Shown here in pieces: positions 8,600-17,300 of a stretch of DNA of 30,326 bases (position 1 is its first letter; each line of letters starts with the position of its first letter). Made by a program: the position numbers and the translations under genes. Below the pieces are notes generated by a model. It was not told the origin of the DNA and ran no database searches. It worked only from the letters and a program-made list of their open reading frames with translations. The DNA is from a virus. Location of the stretch: positions 1 through 30,326 of IMG/VR virus record IMGVR_UViG_3300012000_000088; one strand, written 5' to 3'.

Positions 8600-9418
8600 A
8601 TGTCAATTTTCAGAAAAGCCTCTGAACTAAACAATCTGCCAAATTCGGTGAGTGATGCTCTTTTTGAAAATCATGACATTTCTTTCACCGATGAGTTTGA
8701 AGGACTTTTAAGAGAAGCTTCAAGCAATAAATCTGTTTATGAAAATAGATTGAAAAACTTCAAAGAAGCTGGCTTACTCAAGCATGAGTTTGAGGCACCT
8801 AAGCCAGCTTTGTATGAAGAAAGCAATGGTGGAATTCGAAGAGCTGGATATGGTCAAAGATTTGCTGGTGAAAAATCTGAATTATTTAATCAAGATAGCA
8901 TTCGTTCTATTAATTTTGATAACAATAGATACGCTGAAAATCTTTTAGACAATGGATTTTCTATTTGGGAAACTGAATTCGATGAGCTAACAAGTGCTTT
9001 TGAGCAATCTCAAAGACAACATGATTCTATGTTTGACAGAAGAACAGCTGCTGAGAAAAAAGCAATAGCACATAAAAATTGGGAAAGAGAACAGTCTAGC
9101 CAAATTAGAAAAGCAAATGTACTTCCTTATAGGGGTCTTGGTGTAGCTAGATTAGCAAATGAAAGCCCAATTCATCATGGTAACTTTAATACTTTTGACG
9201 AATTTTATGCTGACACTCAAGACAGCATTCGGGAAATGATTCGAGAATCAAATAGCACACGAAAGGCTAAAATTTCAAGAAAGGGTGTAGACCCTGCTGA
9301 AAAGCTTGACCAATGGCAAAATAAGGAGGCTATTGCGGCACGAACAATGAAAGCTCTTGAAAATAGCTCGCTCATTGCAAGATTCGCTGATAGTATCGGT
9401 GAATCAATAGATGACTAA
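8600..9418 (+). CDS. Unknown protein of the head region
   Basis: This 272-residue protein starts at ATG 8600, nine bases after AAGGTGA. It is hydrophilic, rich in Glu, Arg, Asn and Ser, with no membrane segment and no Cys. Sections such as FDELTSAFEQSQRQHDSMFD and the Lys/Arg-rich 'KKAIAHKNWEREQSSQIRKA' suggest extended helices. No family is recognised. Its last eight bases overlap the next gene, so it belongs to the same translation-coupled series. Likely virion-associated, by position only. Confidence 0.6.
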   Translation: MSIFRKASELNNLPNSVSDALFENHDISFTDEFEGLLREASSNKSVYENRLKNFKEAGLLKHEFEAPKPALYEESNGGIRRAGYGQRFAGEKSELFNQDSIRSINFDNNRYAENLLDNGFSIWETEFDELTSAFEQSQRQHDSMFDRRTAAEKKAIAHKNWEREQSSQIRKANVLPYRGLGVARLANESPIHHGNFNTFDEFYADTQDSIREMIRESNSTRKAKISRKGVDPAEKLDQWQNKEAIAARTMKALENSSLIARFADSIGESIDD

Positions 9419-10202
9419 AGTATCACAAATGGGGGGCGTTACGCTCGATGAAATTATTCAAGTTTTGAATCATTGCATGGATGAAAACGACCCCAAAATA
9501 ATTTGCGTACAAATAGAAAATTTAAGAAGTAGATGTCAAACTCCAGAATATTCTGATAGATTAGGGCAAATTTTAGGAGCTTTTAAAGTACCAGATGCTA
9601 AAATGGGAATTGTAACAAAAGACCCTATAAGCGGAAACCCATATCCTAATTCAAAAGGTTTAATTCAAAAGTTATTACAAGATTTAGAAGGGCATAAAAA
9701 AATGAGTAACAATAGTTTCAATTTCGAAAAATTTGCACAACAAAAACAGAAAGAAAAAAAGAAATCCAGAGGCAATCCATTTCGTGTATTGATGGGTAAA
9801 GTGGGAAAGCTTCTTGACCATGGTCTTGAAAAAAGAGAAATCGTTCGATATCTTTTAAAAGAAAAAATTTGGAATGAAGATACTATTTCAAACGCTGTAA
9901 AAATTGTTAAAGAATATAATAAAAAGAAACATAGAAAAGTTCATAAGAAAGAAGCACAAACTCTTCTAAATACTGCTGAAGATTGGCCAAGATTAGATTT
10001 AGATTATTCCAAAAGGTCAAATGCTGAATTAATTGCTTCTATATGTTGGTTAAATTCTTTACAAAAGATGAATAACAAAGATAATTCATTTGGAAAAGAG
10101 GTGGCAGACCGTTCTGGCGTGAAAACTATGATTAGTAAAATCAAGAGTGTTCTTAAAGAAAGAGGCATGTCTGAGGAAGCTCTTAACGAAATAATGAAGT
10201 GA
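9411..10202 (+). CDS. Unknown basic helical protein
   Basis: This 263-residue protein starts at ATG 9411, overlapping the previous stop. It has a helical N-terminal segment (GVTLDEIIQVLNHCMDENDP), a strongly basic middle (about residues 108-185, many Lys) with 'ILMxKVGKLLDHGLEKREIVRYL'-like helices, and a helical C-terminus. The middle part looks like a nucleic-acid-contacting helical domain, but it matches no motif I can name. It ends four bases before the next ATG. Confidence 0.6.
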   Translation: MTKVSQMGGVTLDEIIQVLNHCMDENDPKIICVQIENLRSRCQTPEYSDRLGQILGAFKVPDAKMGIVTKDPISGNPYPNSKGLIQKLLQDLEGHKKMSNNSFNFEKFAQQKQKEKKKSRGNPFRVLMGKVGKLLDHGLEKREIVRYLLKEKIWNEDTISNAVKIVKEYNKKKHRKVHKKEAQTLLNTAEDWPRLDLDYSKRSNAELIASICWLNSLQKMNNKDNSFGKEVADRSGVKTMISKIKSVLKERGMSEEALNEIMK

Positions 10203-10206
10203 GATT

Positions 10207-11259
10207 ATGAGAAAATTAGCAGGCACAGATGTAATCGTTTTAATAAAAACAGCTTTAAATGATGAAGCAGTTTTGAAAGAAGCTCAAGCTTTGAACAAAA
10301 ATGATTTTGCATCTAATGATTTGCTTGTTAATTGTTTCTTTAGAGCTTGTCCAGATGGTTTTTCATCAGAAGTATTTAAAAATAAAACTGCTGGTACAAA
10401 AATTTTAACAACACTTGAAGCAGTAAAAAAAGAAATTTTAAACACAGGAATAAGAAAGGCTTTTAATTATTTACAAAATGTAAGAAATGCATCTGATGAT
10501 GCTGTTGTTTTAGAAAATCAAATCAATGAAACACAATCTCATACCAGTGTGGAATTTCAGCACAAAGCAGCAAAACTTATCAACTTTTTATCTAAATATG
10601 TTGATGGTGAAAATAACAGAAAAGCACTATCCTCTTCATGCAGCAAAGTAATTCATGGCGAGCTTGAAGATGCATCTAAAAATCTTCATCAGATTTTTGC
10701 ACGTACAAATCCAACACAAAATATTAAAACAGCGTTTGTTACAATCAAGCAGCAAATTGGCGAAGGATATCAAATGTGCCCTAAAGGAATTTATCAATCA
10801 GGTAGACCTGTTCCTATGGCTATATCAAGTTGCAGAGATTATTGTGTTGATTCTAGATTGAATCCTGATGGAACTGTAGGTTGTAATTATGTTAAATGGC
10901 TAAATGACCATGTGATAACTCAAGAACAAGCACTAAACGTTTATGACAAGATGCCTGTAGAGCAGGTTACTTCAAATCTTGAGCCAGGTCAAAGAACTAA
11001 ATTCCCAATGTCAGACCAAGATTCTCAAGATATGCGAGTAACAAGAGAAGAAGCACTTACAGAAAGAATCACTACCAAACCCTGGGAAGAGCAGCTTGAA
11101 GAAGTACACAAAAAAAATACTACAGATAAAAAACAAAAACCTACTGTTTTAGCTACAGATGAAGCTTTAGAAAAAATGTTAAAAACTGTTAGAGATGTTT
11201 TTGATGAAGATGAACTTGACACTCTTGAGGAACAGCTAAGAGAAGCTATGGGTGAATAA
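10207..11259 (+). CDS. Unknown protein with a four-Cys motif
   Basis: This 350-residue protein starts at ATG 10207. The N-terminal 180 residues are helical. A compact Cys motif follows at C191, C209, C213 and C226 (MCPKGIYQ, SSCRDYCVDSR and GTVGCNYVKWL), which could bind zinc or form disulfides. The C-terminal 100 residues are acidic and include a probable coiled region (DVFDEDELDTLEEQLREAM). I recall similar CRxxC...DGxVxCxY patterns in environmental phage structural proteins but cannot name the family. The stop is just before, or overlaps, the next start. Confidence 0.6.
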   Translation: MRKLAGTDVIVLIKTALNDEAVLKEAQALNKNDFASNDLLVNCFFRACPDGFSSEVFKNKTAGTKILTTLEAVKKEILNTGIRKAFNYLQNVRNASDDAVVLENQINETQSHTSVEFQHKAAKLINFLSKYVDGENNRKALSSSCSKVIHGELEDASKNLHQIFARTNPTQNIKTAFVTIKQQIGEGYQMCPKGIYQSGRPVPMAISSCRDYCVDSRLNPDGTVGCNYVKWLNDHVITQEQALNVYDKMPVEQVTSNLEPGQRTKFPMSDQDSQDMRVTREEALTERITTKPWEEQLEEVHKKNTTDKKQKPTVLATDEALEKMLKTVRDVFDEDELDTLEEQLREAMGE

Positions 11260-11260
11260 A

Positions 11261-11599
11261 ATGTCTTGGTATAAATTAGCCAAAGACTATGTAAACACAT
11301 ACAACCAAAATGCCCTCACACAATATTATCAAGCTCAAGATAAAACAAAATTCACAAATTCGCCCGATATACCTGAGTTAAATAATGAAACAGAAGAAAT
11401 AGGATTAGAAAACTCATTGAATCCAGAAAGAGAAAATGTGATTAAAAATCCCAAACTAATGAACGAAATAAAGCAACCTGTAACAGTGAAGGCAACAGGA
11501 CAAGGCTCTGATGGATTATTAAATATAAATAAAGATATGCCAATTTATAATAATGGCGGAGACAACTTTATAAACACTACGGATTGGAATACTAACTAG
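11261..11599 (+). CDS. Small unknown protein upstream of portal
   Basis: A protein of 112 residues from ATG 11261 (MSWYKLAKDYVN). A GTG at 11252 would add three residues and overlap the previous stop, but the ATG just after that stop fits better with the MSWYKLA start. The protein is hydrophilic, rich in Asn and Pro, and probably disordered. Function is unknown. It ends 57 bases before the portal start. Confidence 0.6.
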   Translation: MSWYKLAKDYVNTYNQNALTQYYQAQDKTKFTNSPDIPELNNETEEIGLENSLNPERENVIKNPKLMNEIKQPVTVKATGQGSDGLLNINKDMPIYNNGGDNFINTTDWNTN

Positions 11600-11656
11600 G
11601 TTTTATATCAACAATCTCATAAAATCTATGTACAATCTAAATTAGGAGTATAAAAT

Positions 11657-13351
11657 TTGCCTAACGATTCTAATATACCGTCACTTACATCAGTCATGAC
11701 CTCAATGGCACAAAATGTTTTCAAAAAAACATCCGCTAGACAACCTAATGCTCAAGCATCGAATAAAAATTGGGCTGAATTAAGAACAGCAAAAGGTATT
11801 GGTCCTACAGGCGGGAGATATGCACAAATGTCTTCTAATGTGCTTAATAACACTACTACGGCACCTAATTTTTATTCTCCATTTCTTACGCCATCATCAT
11901 TCCAAATACCAAGCACAAGAAAGGAAATATATCTATGGGCAAACTGGTGGCGAAATAATGAACCTAAAGTAGCTGCGGCAATTAATTTTTATACAAACTT
12001 TCCTTTTAATGGGTGGAAACTTGAATGTAAATCTGGAGTAGTGAAAGACTACTTTGAAAAATTAATAAGAAAATTAAATTTTCAAAAATATTTACCGCTC
12101 ATATCTAACTCATACCATTTATATGGAGATTGTTTTGTTCTTACTGAAATAGATTGCCCTTCTTGTAAAGGCTCTATGATTGACCCCAAAACAGGTGATT
12201 TATGTGAGCATCAAGGTGCAAGCTGGAAGTCATTATCAATTTTAAATCCTGATTCAGTGATGATTACTCCAGGTTTTGTTTCTATGGAGCCCGCATACGC
12301 TTATCTTCCAAATGACAGGGAAATAAAAGTGGTTATGGAAGGCAACCCTAGAGAGCTTTTTGACCAAATTCCAGATGTTGTAAAAGCAAAGATAAGGTCA
12401 AAACAGCCCATTCCTCTTGACCCAATGTGTATTCATCATTTTAAATATGGCTCAGATTATTGGTCAGATTATGGCACATCAATTGTTAAGCCATTATTTG
12501 TTACTTTGGCATACAAAGATAAACTCAGACAAGCACAATGGTTGATTGCAGAAAGGCATATTATTCCTACCAAAATTGTAATGGTAGGGGATAATGAAAG
12601 GCCTGCATCACAAGCTGACCTTGATTCAGTACAAGACCAGCTCTCTGCTGTAGCAAATGACCCAAATCTTACTCTAGTTGTCCCACATGCATTTGATTAT
12701 AAATTCGTTGGAGCAAATGGACAAATACTTCCTGTTTCTAATGAATTTGAGTTGCTAGACCAAGAAATTTTAGATGGCTTGATGGTTAATAAAGCTTTGC
12801 TTAATGGCGAAGGTCCTGCTTATGGAAACGCGCAAGTAGGGTTACTTGCCATGAATGAAAGACTAGAAACTTGGCGAAGAGAAGTGGCTCAGTGGATTGA
12901 GGAAAAAATATTTAAAAAAGTGGCAGAATGGAATGGTTTTTACACTGAAGGCGAAGGCGGTCAACAAGAATTAGTTTATCCAACAATTATTTTTGACCCA
13001 CTTAGATTGAAAGATAATACTGGAACACTTCAAATGCTAGTAACAGCTCAGCAAAATGGTGTAATTTCTGCTGAAACACTTGTAGAAGAATTTGGATTAA
13101 ATTGGGACCAAGAAGTAGAAAGACTCAGGTTTGAGCAAGGAATGAATTTCGTTAATTCTTCTGAAATTATGAACACAGATATGAACATTGGGTTCGGTGG
13201 CGTAACAGGCGAAGGATTTGGTGCTGGTGCGGCACCAGGAGGCGCTCCTTTAGGCGGACCAATGGGCGGACCTCCAGGGGGCGCTATGGGTGGAGCCATG
13301 GGTGAGCTTGGAGGCATGGGTGGCGAAACACCTGCAGCAGCAGGGAATTGA
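11657..13351 (+). CDS. Portal protein
   Basis: The portal is the dodecameric ring through which DNA enters and leaves the head. The start is TTG 11657, eight bases after TTAGGAG. The core is recognisable: LWANWWRNNEPKVAAAINF (93-111), 'ISNSYHLYGDCFVLTEID', HHFKYGSDYWSDYGTS, a long stem-like stretch (VTLAYKDKLRQAQWLIAERH) and the C-terminal domain with LDGLMVNKALLNGEGPAYG. A Cys cluster at C167, C170, C183, H185 looks like a zinc knuckle. The last 55 residues are a Gly/Met/Pro/Ala tail. Length is 564 residues. The TGA at 13349-13351 lies inside this low-complexity tail, and the frame stays open for another 219 codons (see the entry at 13415 and the finding). Confidence 0.88.
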   Translation: MPNDSNIPSLTSVMTSMAQNVFKKTSARQPNAQASNKNWAELRTAKGIGPTGGRYAQMSSNVLNNTTTAPNFYSPFLTPSSFQIPSTRKEIYLWANWWRNNEPKVAAAINFYTNFPFNGWKLECKSGVVKDYFEKLIRKLNFQKYLPLISNSYHLYGDCFVLTEIDCPSCKGSMIDPKTGDLCEHQGASWKSLSILNPDSVMITPGFVSMEPAYAYLPNDREIKVVMEGNPRELFDQIPDVVKAKIRSKQPIPLDPMCIHHFKYGSDYWSDYGTSIVKPLFVTLAYKDKLRQAQWLIAERHIIPTKIVMVGDNERPASQADLDSVQDQLSAVANDPNLTLVVPHAFDYKFVGANGQILPVSNEFELLDQEILDGLMVNKALLNGEGPAYGNAQVGLLAMNERLETWRREVAQWIEEKIFKKVAEWNGFYTEGEGGQQELVYPTIIFDPLRLKDNTGTLQMLVTAQQNGVISAETLVEEFGLNWDQEVERLRFEQGMNFVNSSEIMNTDMNIGFGGVTGEGFGAGAAPGGAPLGGPMGGPPGGAMGGAMGELGGMGGETPAAAGN

Positions 13352-13414
13352 GCTGCTCCGCCACCAGCTACAGCAGATTCAATATATAAGCAATATAAAT
13401 TTGCATCTTCATTG

Positions 13415-14011
13415 ATGAATGAAATAGCATTTAATAGAACTTCAATGGCTTCTTTGTCTGAGCGTAATTACATTTCTGAAGTAGATAAAGAGTTAAATGA
13501 AAAATTGGCAGTAACAGGAAGAGGATATGGAGAAGAAATTCCTGAAGATTTAGAGCCAGCACAGCCTTGGAATTGGCATCCAATAGGCGAGCCAATGAAT
13601 TATAATGCTTTAAAATTAGTGAAGCAAGCTAAGGTTAAACAAAAACAGAATATTCATGGATATACTTCGCTAGAAAAACAACTTTATCAGATTGTGATGC
13701 AAATAGGAGCGCCATTAGCGTTTTATGCTCAATACGAAGCTGGTCCAGGAAAAGAATATATTCTTGATGGAGCTTTTCCACAAATAAAACTTGCAGTAGA
13801 AGCAGATGGGGAAATCTGGCATAATAATCCGCAAAAGATACAATCTGACAAGAATCGAGACGTTTCAATTTCAAGGCAAGGTTGGACAATTTTAAGGTTC
13901 ACGGATAAAGAAATAACCAAGCAACCAAAAGATGTAGGCATGGTTATTAAGCAAGCCATCCAAAAGTTACTTGGTAATTATGGTGCACCCAGTGGGCAAC
14001 AAACTATTTAA
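13415..14011 (+). CDS. DUF559/Vsr-like endonuclease domain, in frame with the portal
   Basis: From ATG 13415 this encodes 198 residues; a TTG lies one codon upstream. The C-terminal 110 residues have the layout of the DUF559/very-short-patch-repair (PD-(D/E)XK-like) nuclease fold. Numbered from the TTG: E88 in SLEKQLYQ, D119 in YILDGAFP, E130-x-D132-G133 with H137 (VEADGEIWH), D146 and R149, then GWTILRFTDKEI with R162. These proteins usually cut or nick DNA. Neither start has a Shine-Dalgarno sequence, and the frame runs without interruption back to the portal TGA at 13349. Either it is a separate, coupled gene, or it is made as a portal extension by readthrough of TGA. The nuclease call is good; its mode of expression is open. 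Confidence 0.75.
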   Translation: MNEIAFNRTSMASLSERNYISEVDKELNEKLAVTGRGYGEEIPEDLEPAQPWNWHPIGEPMNYNALKLVKQAKVKQKQNIHGYTSLEKQLYQIVMQIGAPLAFYAQYEAGPGKEYILDGAFPQIKLAVEADGEIWHNNPQKIQSDKNRDVSISRQGWTILRFTDKEITKQPKDVGMVIKQAIQKLLGNYGAPSGQQTI

Positions 14012-14279
14012 GAAAACTTGATAAAGCTTTTTTAAGTCGCTCAAAAAACGGCGGCCTAGAAGCAACAGGCACTTCTGTTTTGTTTATTTCGTTGATTTTA
14101 GGGACAGGCGGAACATTGACAATAACATCCATAGTTTCTTCAACAATGTTCAGATTGTGTGATTTGATGTAATCTAAAGCTTCTTGTTTTGTTTTGAAAA
14201 CACGCAAAGCTCTTTTGCCACCTTGCTTAATAACAGAATACTTACCATCATTTTCTTTTAAAGATACAGAATTATTCAT
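14004..14279 (-). CDS. DUF2188-like small protein, antisense within the head operon
   Basis: A 91-residue protein on the minus strand. Residues 13-45 (GKYSVIKQGGKRALRVFKTK and then EALDYIKSHNLNIVE) resemble the DUF2188 domain, a short beta-beta-alpha fold with a 'xWxVxxxGxxRAxxxxxTxxEAxxxA' pattern and unknown function. A Val/Pro-rich linker and a basic amphipathic C-terminus (FFERLKKALSSFLK) follow. It is the only minus-strand gene between terminase and capsid, and its 3' end overlaps the nuclease gene by eight bases. There is no Shine-Dalgarno sequence; a TATAAATA box ends four bases before the ATG (see the promoter entry). It looks like a separately transcribed insertion. Confidence 0.65.
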   Translation of the reverse strand: MNNSVSLKENDGKYSVIKQGGKRALRVFKTKQEALDYIKSHNLNIVEETMDVIVNVPPVPKINEINKTEVPVASRPPFFERLKKALSSFLK

Positions 14280-14283
14280 TAAT

Positions 14284-14317
14284 TATTTATACGTGAAAGG
14301 GTGAGGAAAAGTTTCAA
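14284..14317 (-). promoter_or_regulatory. Candidate leaderless promoter of the antisense DUF2188-like gene
   Basis: On the minus strand, TATAAATA at 14291-14284 has its -10-like hexamer TATAAA exactly six bases before the ATG at 14279. A TTGAAA at 14317-14312 is upstream, but with a 20-base gap, longer than usual. Transcription would start at or next to the ATG. TATAAATA is also the T4 late promoter box; I cannot tell the two readings apart. Confidence 0.3.
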
Positions 14318-14334
14318 AGAAATATAAGTTAGGC

Positions 14335-17300
14335 ATGATTAAAAGAGGCATAAGCGGCGGAATGATTTCTATCAGTTCTTTAATTGATAAAAGTGAAAGA
14401 ACAGCTCTGGCAAATAGCACAATGATTAAAACTTCTTCTACTATTAGAGAAGCTGCCAAGATTGGCTTGCAATCATTATACGCCAATGCGGATGAGGTAT
14501 TAGAAAAATATAAAGACTTTGATATCATCAAAGAGATGAAAGCCAGAAATGGTGCTAACTTACTTTGGGTAAGGGCTAGAGCAATTGATGCTGATGTGTG
14601 TAATGCAAATGGGGACTACTTTGAAGAAGCTGAGCTAATAAAAGAAGTGGACTATCAAGGCAAAAAAATGCCTGCATATAAAACATTTGAAGGTGTGCCT
14701 ATCTACACAAACCACAAAAATGATAACATCGAAGAAGCAAAAGGCATGGTTGTTTATGCAGAATGGGATGATGAAGAAAAATGTGTATATTGTGTTTTCT
14801 TCATTGATGAAGATGCTTATCCAGATATTGCCAGGGGTGTAAGACAAGGATATATTCATGATGTCAGCATGGGATGTTTTCCAAAGGGCACACTTGTTTT
14901 AACACAAGATGGTTACAAAGAAATAGAAATTGTTCAAGAAACTGATAAGTTAGTAGATGCAAATGGTTTATTGACAAACATCATCAATAGACAAATAAAA
15001 CTAGAAACAGAAAAAATTTATGAAATTACTTTTGAAGGTGGATATGCAATAAAATGTACTAAAGAACATCCTATTTTAGCCGTAGACCAAAAAACCTGGA
15101 ACAAAAGAGTAAAAAGAAATAATAAAAATAAACCTCAAAGAGCTTACCATCCAGTAAAGCCAAATTTTATTGAGGCACAAAATTTAAAAATTGGTGACAT
15201 GCTTGCTGTAAAAACTGGTGGCGAAATTATCGAAACCTCTTTAACAATTGACCAAGCAAAATTATTAGGACTTTTTGCAGCAGAAGGAAATTATCTTAAA
15301 TATAAAAATGAAATTAAAGAAATTGAATTTACTTTTTCTATAGATGAAAAAGAAACATTGGTTCAAGAATGCGCTGATTTAATAAAAAAAGTTTTTGATG
15401 TAGACGCAAGAATTTATGAAAGAATTCCAAAAAATACAATTATTGTAAGAGTTTATTCAGAAGAAATTGCAAAATGGTTCAAATATCACATTGGTGAATA
15501 TTCATACGGCAAAACTCTAAGTGAAGATTTAAGATTTGCTAACGAAGAAATACAAAAAGCTTTTATTTGTAGCTGGATTAAAGGCGATGGTTGCGTTACG
15601 CATAAATCTTTACCAAGTAATGGAATTTCAGTGACTACTTGTTCATTAAATTTTGCAAAAGATGCAACATATATTTTAACACGACTTGGTTTTTATCATA
15701 AAATTTATGCAAAATACGAAAATAAATTTTATAGTTTTAATGAAGCATTAAAAATTTATACGAACTCAAAAGGATTTGATGGAAGACATATGTCTTTCAA
15801 CATTGAGTTACCATCATTTGAAGCAAATAAAATTGCCAAAGATTGTAATTTTATCTGTAATACTCATAAAGTAGTTCAATCAAATAAAAACTATACCGAT
15901 GGCTATATTTTAAGAAAAATCAAAGATATAAAAGTTTTACCATATAATGGGCCTGTTTATAATTTTGAAACTGCATCTCATACTTATACCGTATCAAACA
16001 TCGGAGTTCATAACTGTTCTGTTGAAGAAGGTAAATGTTCTATTTGTGGAAACAAAGCTACCACAGAAAGAGATTATTGTGATTGTTTAAAGAAGTATAA
16101 AGGCAAAATGCATCCATCTGGAAAGAAAGCATTTGAATATAACTATGGAATTAAGTTTATTGAATTGTCTTGTGTTGGTGATGGAGCTTTTGAATCATGC
16201 GAAATTATGGAGCTTTACGACCAAGATGAATTACTTCAAAAAGCCGAAAAAACAATTAAATCAGCACAATCTTTAAATTCATCAATTACTTTGGCTGCCT
16301 CAATGAATGAAGACATTTCACAAAAACGAGAAATTGAACAAGCTCTTAGGCAATTACAAAATTTGAATAAAAGTATTGTTAAAATTGCTCAAACCGCAGG
16401 TACTCTTGTTGGTGGACAACTAATTGGAAATGCTGGTGCTCAAAACGCTACAGTGGTAAAAGTTTTACAAGGTTTAGGAATTGACCCGAGCGGAAGTTTA
16501 AACATTCTTGATTTAGTCAATTTAGCATTGAACTTTCTTGAAGTAGCAGTTTTGAATCTATTCTCAAGAAAAGATAATATTGACCTTACCCACGTTGCAA
16601 AACTTACCAAAGCAATGGGTGAACTTCAAAATACACTTCAAGATATGATTGATGATGGAATTGAAACAGCAGGTCAAAAAGCTGCTCAGCCAATGATTCC
16701 AGCCCAAGGCCAACAACCTGCACCTGCTCAGCCTGTTCAGCCTGTTCAAGAGCCTGCACCAGCCCAACAAGCAGCTAATATGGCATTTACGCCAGCTGTA
16801 GGACAAATGATTTCGCCATTTTCTCAACAACCTATGGTTATGCCACTGGGCGGAGGAGTGTCTGCGAGCAACAACAATGTAAGAATGGTTTGGGCTTCAA
16901 CAAAAAATGAAGACGAGATTATTCCGACAATCAAAAACAATCTTAGTAAATTTGGAAAATTTGCAATTGCTTTAAATAACTTAAGAGAAGCATGCGGTAT
17001 TCCAGAAAAAACAAATAATGAGGTAGTTTCTTATACTCCTCAGAACAATAAAATATCAGCTTCTAGTGGAGATAAAAAAATTATGGACCATTTCAAAAAA
17101 ATTGCATCAGACCTTAAAAAGCAAAATACAGTTGCTTTAGCAATCGACATTAAACTGGATGACCAAAGTGGAAACCGCGTGGTTCTCTCCACAGATAAAG
17201 GAATTAAAGGTTATCACAACGGCCATTTAACAAATTGGTCACCAAACTTAACAGAAGCGCAGCTTTCCCAAATGGAAAGTGGCGATGGCTATAGAGTGGC

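Noticed and set aside
13349-13351. Whole-genome recoding of TGA (as Trp or Gly) to explain the portal-nuclease frame
   Set aside because: TGA ends other genes here (4483, 10202, 21535, 24416, 27539, 29474). I translated past it at 4483 and 10202 and met further stops or sequence that does not look coding. Only local readthrough or mutation remains.
14284-14291. T4-type late promoters (TATAAATA)
   Set aside because: The box also occurs inside coding sequence (for example near 3556), and TATAAATC occurs before rmlA. In an AT-rich genome the number seen is not convincing, and no consistent link to late genes is visible.
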